This document shows, in pieces, positions 1 to 6,442 of a stretch of DNA of 64,000 nt. Both the position numbers and the translations under genes were made by a program. This DNA is from Desulfovibrio sp. MES5 (GTDB taxonomy: Bacteria > Desulfobacterota > Desulfovibrionia > Desulfovibrionales > Desulfovibrionaceae). Position 1 is the stretch's first letter; the number at the start of each line of letters is the position of its first letter. The notes beneath the pieces were generated by a model. It was not told where the DNA came from. It saw nothing but the letters and a program-made list of their open reading frames with translations, and searched no databases. The stretch spans positions 124,001-188,000 of the forward strand of contig NZ_MJUZ01000011.1 in the NCBI RefSeq assembly GCF_002237645.1, written 5' to 3'.

Positions 1-926
1 CCGTCCAGAGCGTCAAATATTTTTCGCGCCGAGGACTCGCCCATATCCACATGTGAGTCGATGGTGGCAACCCCCCGGTGCGGCGTCATGAGCACGTTGT
101 TCATGGTCCGCAACTCCGGGTGCGCATGCGGTTCATGCTCAATAACATCCAGCCCGGCTCCGGCAATGCGGCCCTCTTTCAGGGCGACCACCAGCGCTTC
201 TTCGTCCACTACCGGACCGCGCGCGGTATTGATCAAGATGGCGTTGGGGCGCATGAGCGACAGCTCCGGCGCACTGATGTAGTGCCGCGTTGCGTCGGTC
301 AGGGGAATGTGCAGGCTTACAAAATCAGAAGAAGCCAGCAATTCTTCCTTGCTCAGGTACTGCGCGCCAGTAGCTGCTTCAAATACTTCATTTCTGTGGC
401 GGGCCGTATAGCTGAGGCGCATGTTGAAACCCTGCGCGCGCTTTGCCACAGCAAGGGCAATGCGCCCGCTGCCCACAATGCCCAGGTTCTTGCCGCTCAC
501 CCGCAGGCCCATGTGAATCGTGACGCCCCAAGGCGCCACGTCATTACGTACAGTCATATCCCCATCACGCAGCCTGCGGGCCACGCCAAGCATCAACGCC
601 CAGGCGAGATCAGCCGTATCGGTTGTGACGGAGTCAGGATTGTGCGTCACCCATATGCCAAGGCGCGTGGCTTCTGCCACCGGGATATGGTCATAGCCGA
701 CGCCATAGCTGGAAATGATTTTACATGTGGGGGCAAGGGCTTCCATAACGTCAGAGTCAAGATGCTGCAATGTGGCGATAACAGCGTCTACCCCTCGCAC
801 GGCATCAATCAGGGCTTCTTTGGACAATCCCCCAGTTGGTCCCACATCCACCTGACAACGTGAACGCAGAAGATTCAGGGCTTCAGGCAATACACTACGG
901 GTTACAAATACGCGAGGTTGAGTCAT
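1..926 (-). CDS. D-isomer-specific 2-hydroxyacid dehydrogenase (3' end cut by window edge)
   Basis: NAD(P)-dependent reductase of the D-3-phosphoglycerate dehydrogenase / hydroxypyruvate (glyoxylate) reductase family. I translated the minus strand from ATG at 926-924, preceded by GGAG six bases upstream; the frame stays open for about 308 residues to the window edge, so only the extreme C-terminus is missing. The Rossmann motif IVGSGRIALAV lies near residue 150. The three catalytic positions follow in family order: Arg in INTARGPVVDEEAL, Glu in GAGLDVIEHEP and His in TPHRG. Substrate cannot be fixed from sequence; hydroxypyruvate or glyoxylate is the family default for this length, without the ACT domain of SerA. 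The next gene upstream is on the same strand but about 400 bases away. Confidence 0.85.
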   Translation of the reverse strand, partial: MTQPRVFVTRSVLPEALNLLRSRCQVDVGPTGGLSKEALIDAVRGVDAVIATLQHLDSDVMEALAPTCKIISSYGVGYDHIPVAEATRLGIWVTHNPDSVTTDTADLAWALMLGVARRLRDGDMTVRNDVAPWGVTIHMGLRVSGKNLGIVGSGRIALAVAKRAQGFNMRLSYTARHRNEVFEAATGAQYLSKEELLASSDFVSLHIPLTDATRHYISAPELSLMRPNAILINTARGPVVDEEALVVALKEGRIAGAGLDVIEHEPHAHPELRTMNNVLMTPHRGVATIDSHVDMGESSARKIFDALD

Positions 927-1210
927 AATTTCTCCATTCATGGCAAAAGAGCATGGATTACCGTATTAGGCGGCTTTCAGAGTAAATGCAAGATTTTGGA
1001 GGTCGGCGTTCACCCAACGCTGTACGCGGCAATAGGGCTGGATATGTGGGGGAGGCAAGAAAATCACGGCTTTTTACGAGGCATGCCCGTGTAATGAGCG
1101 GCCCGGCGATTCCTGAAACGGCATTCGCTTTGCCAAGAAGCGGGGCGAGCCTTAAAGACGCGACTTATTGAGCCCGCGTTTCAGTTTGCACTACAGCAAA
1201 AAGCAATAAA
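927..1210. other. Intergenic stretch, no gene seen
   Basis: Between the dehydrogenase start and the repeat at 1211. A 61-codon plus-strand frame at 986-1171 has no ribosome binding site and no recognisable protein, so I do not call it. The promoter for the dehydrogenase should lie here but no clear -35/-10 pair stands out. Confidence 0.6.
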
Positions 1211-1268
1211 GATTTTAGGGGGTGGGGGCGTGGGGGAGGGACCCTTTTGCAAAAGGTCCCTCCCCCAC
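1211..1268. repeat. Family B hairpin repeat, copy 1 (G-rich flank plus perfect hairpin)
   Basis: A G-run flank (TTTTAGGGGGTGGGGGCG) is followed by a near-perfect inverted repeat, GTGGGGGAGGGACC...GGTCCCTCCCCCAC, closed around TTTTGCAAAA. It ends 59 bases from the stop of the PPDK-like gene at 1328. Related copies are at 23832-23883, 37644-37683, 37804-37835 and 51897-51953, mostly just beyond the 3' end of a minus-strand gene, so a terminator or mRNA 3'-end role is plausible. Confidence 0.8.
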
Positions 1269-1327
1269 AAAAGGGTAGTTTATCCATGCGGCCAGGGCCG
1301 AAGCGAGCGATTCAACGTCACCTTGCC

Positions 1328-3943
1328 CTAAAGAGCGCAACCCATAAGCGGCCTGGTGCTTAACGCTTCCATATCCGCCAGCATTTTATTTTTCAGCGCC
1401 GTGGCTCTTTCTTTCTCCAGCATGACCATATCCACCTGACGGGTGTGGATGAGCAGATAGCCCAAGAGGCGCGTTTTCAGCAGTGTTTCTGCGGCGTTGT
1501 AGCCTTCGGCCACGGCAAAGACAGAGTCGTCCTTCACATCCGCGCGGAAGCCGTGCTGCTCCAGCAGATCGGCCACCATGCGGGCGCGCAACCGACGGCG
1601 CTCGCTGTCGGCGGCTCCGCCCTTGAACTGGAAGTTCACGAAGTTTTCGTGGCTTTTCTCTGCTGCGAGGCTTTCCACGGTACAGAAGTGGTAGCCATAG
1701 CGAGCCTGCAATATCATGTAGTTATCAGAAATGATAAAAAAGTTTTTGTTGGCCATGCTATTGGGCGCGGTGCTTTCAAGCTCGGGTTTCATCGTGCTCT
1801 CAAGCATAATGGTCATGAATCCCGAAGCGCTGGCCGCAGGCGGCCCGGCCCAGGGCACTGCGACCATACCATCCCACAGGGCAAGCATGGGCGCACTGGC
1901 GATCACATCCAGGTCCACTATGGGGCCTGTCACACGATGCCGGAATCCGCCGCCCATATCCACAACCCAGTACTGCAGCTTGGCTCCGGCCCTCAGCTGC
2001 TTGCCCATGCGCCTGCTGGCGTCGGCGTCTTCCTCTTCAAACATAAGGCGGACGGATTTTTCGTGGCAGAAGCGGGTAATGTCGTGCAGGGTGCGACAAT
2101 GGGCAGGCGTGAATTCAGGAGCGTCGGGATCCAGAAGATTGAGGGGCACCATAAGCTGACTCAAAGCCTGAAGCCGCTGATGCACAGGGCTGCCAGCCAT
2201 AAGATTGGTCGGCTCCACCGCTGTGGAGGCAAGTTGCGGCTGCCGCCCTGCAAAAACGGCGCAACGCCCGGCATCCAGCGTGGCTTCGCCTGCTCCATGC
2301 AGCAAGAGGCAGGCGTCGGGCAGGCTGAAGACGGCTGGCAGCCGGTATTCACGCGCTACCGACGCCAAATGCCCGGCCATGCCCCCTGTTTCGCTCACGA
2401 GCCCCGCGGCGCGCGAAAGCAACGGAGCCCAGCGGGGCAATGCCCGTTCCACCACCAAAATGCCGTCCTTGGGAAAGGAGAGCATGTCCGCTTCCTTGCG
2501 GGCCACAAAGACCGGCCCCATACCAACGCCGGGGCTTACGGCCACGCCGCCGGCAGCCAGCACCTTGAGCCCGGCGGGCAGGTCATCAAGCAAAAAGGCT
2601 TCGCCCTCTTCCTCTCCTGCCCTCGGATGCTCAATATTACTCTGCTCCGTGGCAGAATCCGCCTCATGCAGGGGGCGGCTCTGCAAAACCACGATGCGCC
2701 CGTCTTCGGCATCAAGGGCCCACTCCACATCCTGGGGCTCGGTATAATACGCTTCAAGGGCTATGGCCACTTTTGCGAGGTCAGCCGCCTGTTTGTCGGT
2801 AAGGCTTGGGGGCGTTCCCTCGGGCCCGGCCAGCCGCTTGTGGAGCAGTTCCGGCGGAACCTTGCGGCTGAAAATATACACGTCAGGTGTGACCACGCCG
2901 TCCACAACAGCCTGCGGCAAACCGGGGACGGCATTGAGAAGAATCTGCTCACGACCACGGCTGGCGGCCACGGGATCACGGCTGTACGCCACGCCCCCGG
3001 CTGCGGCGGGCACCATGGCCAGCACCCCCACGCACATGGGCGCGGCATCGTCGGGAATGCCATGCTGGTACCGGTAGCTCATGGCCGTTACCGCATACTT
3101 GCTGGCGATGATCTCCTTCCACACTTCACAGGCTTCTTCAGGCGGCACGTTGAGTTCGGACCTGTACTGCCCGGCAAACGTAACCCCCAGGGAATCTTCA
3201 CCCACCGCGCTGCTGCGCAGGGCCAGTTTGAGCCCTGGCCCTGCCTTGGCGCGCATGGCGTCCACGGCTTCTGTGATGCCTTTTTCAAGATCGGGCGGCA
3301 GCGGCGCCGTGAGCACAGCCTTTTGCAGGGCGGCGGCAAGGCTGAAGACTTCATCCAGGCTCTGCATGTCCGTTGCCTGAATGCGCCGGTTCAGTTCGCT
3401 CTGCAGACCGTTATATTCCATAAAACGGTAGTAGGCGCTGACGGTCACGGCAAAACCGTCCGGCACAGTAAGCCCCGCATTGGAGGCGACTTCGCCAAGA
3501 TTGGCCATTTTGCCGCCAACCAGGGTAAGGTCACTCAGGCTGATCTGGTCAAGATGCAGGATGAGAGGGCCGTCCTGATGGGGCATTTCTTCCAGCATGG
3601 ACTCCATTTCTGTACGGATGCGGTCCAAGGAGTCCTGCAGGGCGGCATAGCCGTTGTCGGAAAGCGCGTTCAGGTCGCGCACCATCTGAAAGACGGCGGT
3701 AACGGCCCGCGTGCTGACGGCATGCACGTAGTCCATGCCAAACGGCCTCGTGCCAGAAAGGCGGTCTTCCACCTCGCTCATGGCTTCAAGAGCGCGTTTG
3801 TTGGCCGAAAGCAGGCGGCGGAACCGGGCGCAACGCTCGCGCAGCCGGGCCTTCAGCTCTTCTTCCTGGGCCAGTACCGCCGGATCCGGCTCAGAGGGCT
3901 GCTCGCGCCCCAGCCAGTGTCGCAAATATTTGAGCAGAGCCAT
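1328..3943 (-). CDS. PEP/pyruvate-binding (PpsA/PPDK-like) protein with a non-TIM-barrel C-terminus
   Basis: 871 residues. The N-terminal PPDK-type nucleotide-binding domain is intact: LVGGKMANLGE at 142-151, LALRSSAVGED at 240-250 and DVEWALD near 408, ending VLQSRP at 419-424. A phospho-histidine swivel domain follows at about 465-565 with ETGGMAGHLASVARE; His525 matches the phosphorylated histidine of PEP synthase and PPDK. In those enzymes a PEP/pyruvate TIM barrel comes next, but here residues 570-871 are an unrelated domain I do not recognise (motifs HDITRFCHE, NFFIISDNYM, IHTRQVDMVM). It may therefore be a phosphotransfer protein or a dikinase with a different acceptor. It starts one base after the response-regulator stop, implying translational coupling. 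A paralogue lies at 6433-9054. Confidence 0.8.
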   Translation of the reverse strand: MALLKYLRHWLGREQPSEPDPAVLAQEEELKARLRERCARFRRLLSANKRALEAMSEVEDRLSGTRPFGMDYVHAVSTRAVTAVFQMVRDLNALSDNGYAALQDSLDRIRTEMESMLEEMPHQDGPLILHLDQISLSDLTLVGGKMANLGEVASNAGLTVPDGFAVTVSAYYRFMEYNGLQSELNRRIQATDMQSLDEVFSLAAALQKAVLTAPLPPDLEKGITEAVDAMRAKAGPGLKLALRSSAVGEDSLGVTFAGQYRSELNVPPEEACEVWKEIIASKYAVTAMSYRYQHGIPDDAAPMCVGVLAMVPAAAGGVAYSRDPVAASRGREQILLNAVPGLPQAVVDGVVTPDVYIFSRKVPPELLHKRLAGPEGTPPSLTDKQAADLAKVAIALEAYYTEPQDVEWALDAEDGRIVVLQSRPLHEADSATEQSNIEHPRAGEEEGEAFLLDDLPAGLKVLAAGGVAVSPGVGMGPVFVARKEADMLSFPKDGILVVERALPRWAPLLSRAAGLVSETGGMAGHLASVAREYRLPAVFSLPDACLLLHGAGEATLDAGRCAVFAGRQPQLASTAVEPTNLMAGSPVHQRLQALSQLMVPLNLLDPDAPEFTPAHCRTLHDITRFCHEKSVRLMFEEEDADASRRMGKQLRAGAKLQYWVVDMGGGFRHRVTGPIVDLDVIASAPMLALWDGMVAVPWAGPPAASASGFMTIMLESTMKPELESTAPNSMANKNFFIISDNYMILQARYGYHFCTVESLAAEKSHENFVNFQFKGGAADSERRRLRARMVADLLEQHGFRADVKDDSVFAVAEGYNAAETLLKTRLLGYLLIHTRQVDMVMLEKERATALKNKMLADMEALSTRPLMGCAL

Positions 3944-3944
3944 G

Positions 3945-4325
3945 CTACACAGCGGAACGAACCGCTTCCTCCATCTTGATGATGAGCTCGCTGATAGCTA
4001 CGGGCTTGAGCATGTAGTCGTATGCGCCAAGATCAAGCCCTTCCACGGCTACGCCCATACAGGCATGGCCGGTCAGCAGAAGGACGGGCAGTTTGGGCGC
4101 TTTCTGCTTCATGTGGCGCAGGGTTTCAAGGCCGTCCATACCGGGCATGCGCACGTCCATAACCACGATATTGAATGGCTCCCCTCCGGGGGCCAGCGCC
4201 TCATCGACCATATTGAGGGCTGTCTGTCCATCGGGCGCAGTGGCAACCTCCATCCCACGCCTGACAAGACGCTTCTGCATCAATTCCAAAAATTCCAGTT
4301 CGTCGTCCACAAACAATGCGCGCAT
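3945..4325 (-). CDS. Receiver-only response regulator
   Basis: 126 residues forming one CheY-like receiver domain and no output domain. Visible key residues: acidic pocket Asp7-Asp8, phospho-acceptor Asp57 in VVMDVRMPG, Thr85 in LLLTGHA and Lys107 in MLKPVA. I chose ATG at 4325 because GAGGAGG lies just upstream; the frame is open further upstream to 4547 but those residues are not receiver-like. The partner is probably the sensor kinase at 4739-6442, on the same strand 413 bases upstream. The downstream PPDK-like gene begins one base after this stop codon. With no DNA-binding domain, output is likely by protein-protein contact, possibly with the neighbouring PPDK-like proteins (inference). 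Confidence 0.88.
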   Translation of the reverse strand: MRALFVDDELEFLELMQKRLVRRGMEVATAPDGQTALNMVDEALAPGGEPFNIVVMDVRMPGMDGLETLRHMKQKAPKLPVLLLTGHACMGVAVEGLDLGAYDYMLKPVAISELIIKMEEAVRSAV

Positions 4326-4738
4326 GGGGCCTCCTCGGTTACAGGCAGTGCCGCGGCCAGGCCGGGCAGGTTGCCGATGCGTTGTTTCTTGCCGCCGGTG
4401 GCCGCCGGAGTCATAAATTTTGCCGTACGGCCATTCAATGAATACACAGTCTCGCGCATGCGCGCCCCAAAAATCAGGATTCAGGGCATAATCACCCTGA
4501 ATACTCAGGCGATTGATGCGCGGTTGCCTGCGCAGACGCCGGAGCATTCTTAAAGAGAAATTGCTCCACTGCGCTCAGTCTGCCACTGCGGCAACCATGC
4601 TACCAATGTTGCGCCAATGCCGGAACCAGGCGCAGGCAGGGCGCTTCGGCTTCAGCCGCAACAGGCGCTTCTGGCCACAGCCAGACCGCCCCTCGCCTAC
4701 TGACGGCAGCCAGACCTCGCTCCCGGCTTTGGGCGAAG
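4326..4738. other. 413-base gap inside the kinase/regulator module, with a dyad
   Basis: No convincing gene is seen. A perfect inverted repeat ATTCAGGG / CCCTGAAT with an 8-base spacer lies at 4479-4502, between the sensor kinase stop and the response regulator start. It could be an operator for a regulator-plus-PPDK promoter or an RNA hairpin. No T-run follows it on either strand, so a classical terminator is unlikely. Confidence 0.5.
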
Positions 4739-6442
4739 CTAGACCGCGGCCCCTTCTTCCGGCGGCAGCTGCGGCGGCTCTGGCGGCAGGGTTACGCTGA
4801 ACGTGGTGCCCTGCCCAAGTTGGCTCTGCACTTCAATGCGCCCGCCCAGTTTTTCAAGTATGGTGTAGCAGATGGCCAGCCCAAGCCCTGTACCCTCGCC
4901 CACCTTCTTGGTGGTGAAGAAAGGATCGAAAATACGCGACATGGTTTCCTGATCCATACCGGGGCCGGTGTCAGTAAACAATATGCGAACGCCCTTCTTC
5001 CACGCAAGCGTGCGAATGGTCAAAGTGCCGTTTTTGCCAATGGCGTCGACGGCATTGTCAATAATATTGATAAATATCTGCTCAAGTTGCGCCGGGTCGG
5101 ACAGGATGACCGGAACCTGCGGGTCATAGTCCCTGACAATGGAAATATTGCGGTTGGTGGCTTCGGTTTTGAGCATCTCCGCAGCCTGATCAGTCAAGGA
5201 ATTGATGAGAATCTCGGTGCGCCCCGGATTCATGCGGCGGCCAAAGCCCAACATGCGCTGCGTAATCCCCTTGGCTCTTTTGACATGCTGATCTATTTTC
5301 TCAGTACTTTCGAGTATTTCCTGATAATTTTTCATGGTGGTCGCGCTTTCGTCGTCCAGCAGATCGCGTATCCAGCCGGCATTTTCCTGAATGAGCATCA
5401 GAGGATTGTTCACCTCATGCGCTACGCCAGCGGCCATCTTGCCGAGGGCCGCCATCTTGCTGGACTGGAGCATGCGGGCGTCAATATGGGCCTGCTTCTG
5501 ATCCGACTCTTCCAGCGAGGCCACAAGCCGCCGCGTACAGAGGTCAGCCCCCATGCAGACAAGCCCGCTGCCCAGAACCATAAAGAAAATGATGAGCGCC
5601 TTGAGCTGGCGCAGGGGCCGCAGACTGTCGCGAACATCATCCAGCACCACCAGCCGCCAGGGCATGGACTCCAGCGACATCACGGCAGCCAGCATTTCCT
5701 GCCCCTCAGGGGTCTTGATATATTGGGTAACGACGTTTTTGCGCGTCATGTCGGGCAGGTCAACGTCGAACGTTTCCATACTCTTGCCGTGGTAGCGCGA
5801 ATTCGTTTGCAGTTCGCCCCTGGCGTTGACCAAAAACGCGTCGCTGTGCGGCCCGGAATACACGCGACGCAGCAGAGCCACCACGGCGTCCATATCAATG
5901 GTGGCCCGCACTATGTAACTGCGCCCCCCCTCATGCCGCAACACGGCAATGATGAAGTGCGGCTCGTTTCTGTAGCCCATGAAAACATCGCTGACGTGCA
6001 CGCCCTTGCGCAGCACCTCCCTGAACCAAGGAGTATCGGAGTAGTTGTTGTCCCTTAAGTCGTAAGGCCCCACATAGGAGACGTGCCGCCCGTCCATGCC
6101 GATAATGCCCACATCCACAAAGGAGCGGCTGTTATTCTGCATGACGCTGAAAATTTCACTCAGGCGCGCGGGATCGCTCAGTTCGGTATACGGGTGGGTA
6201 AAAGCCAGATTCTTGATCTGGGCCACGCGCTCCACCATAAAGGTATCCAGCGCGCGGTGCTTGCTGCTGGCCACAGCCTCGATGCCTGCACTGATCTTTT
6301 CGTCATAGATGACGCTCAGCCTGTCTATGCAAAAGAGGCCCAGAGCCACCAGCGGCGTCAGCGCCATGAGCAGCAGGGTAACCAGCAGGCGGCGATAGAT
6401 GGCCTTGTAGCCGCGATGTGGTGTGGGCGCTGTTACGGACAT
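4739..6442 (-). CDS. Membrane-bound sensor histidine kinase with periplasmic Cache-like domain
   Basis: 567 residues. Transmembrane segment at about 19-40, a periplasmic region of about 240 residues with Cache-type features (YVGPYDLRDNNYSDTPWF, then a long beta-rich stretch), and a second transmembrane segment near 281-300. The cytoplasmic part has a HisKA dimerisation domain with phospho-acceptor His342 in AAGVAHEVNNPLMLI, an N-box (INIIDNAVDAIG, about 459-469), G1 (FTDTGPGMD) and G2 (GEGTGLGLAI). It probably autophosphorylates in response to a small periplasmic ligand and signals to the receiver at 3945-4325. Its start overlaps the end of the upstream PPDK-like gene by 10 bases, so the two are cotranslated. 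All catalytic boxes look intact. Confidence 0.9.
   Translation of the reverse strand: MSVTAPTPHRGYKAIYRRLLVTLLLMALTPLVALGLFCIDRLSVIYDEKISAGIEAVASSKHRALDTFMVERVAQIKNLAFTHPYTELSDPARLSEIFSVMQNNSRSFVDVGIIGMDGRHVSYVGPYDLRDNNYSDTPWFREVLRKGVHVSDVFMGYRNEPHFIIAVLRHEGGRSYIVRATIDMDAVVALLRRVYSGPHSDAFLVNARGELQTNSRYHGKSMETFDVDLPDMTRKNVVTQYIKTPEGQEMLAAVMSLESMPWRLVVLDDVRDSLRPLRQLKALIIFFMVLGSGLVCMGADLCTRRLVASLEESDQKQAHIDARMLQSSKMAALGKMAAGVAHEVNNPLMLIQENAGWIRDLLDDESATTMKNYQEILESTEKIDQHVKRAKGITQRMLGFGRRMNPGRTEILINSLTDQAAEMLKTEATNRNISIVRDYDPQVPVILSDPAQLEQIFINIIDNAVDAIGKNGTLTIRTLAWKKGVRILFTDTGPGMDQETMSRIFDPFFTTKKVGEGTGLGLAICYTILEKLGGRIEVQSQLGQGTTFSVTLPPEPPQLPPEEGAAV

Noticed and set aside
986..1171. 61-codon plus-strand frame in an intergenic region
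   Set aside because: No ribosome binding site, no recognisable sequence, and probably a chance frame.
1445..3979. 844-codon plus-strand open frame
   Set aside because: Antisense shadow of the PPDK-like gene at 1328-3943; its residues are low in motif content and the other strand has clear domains.
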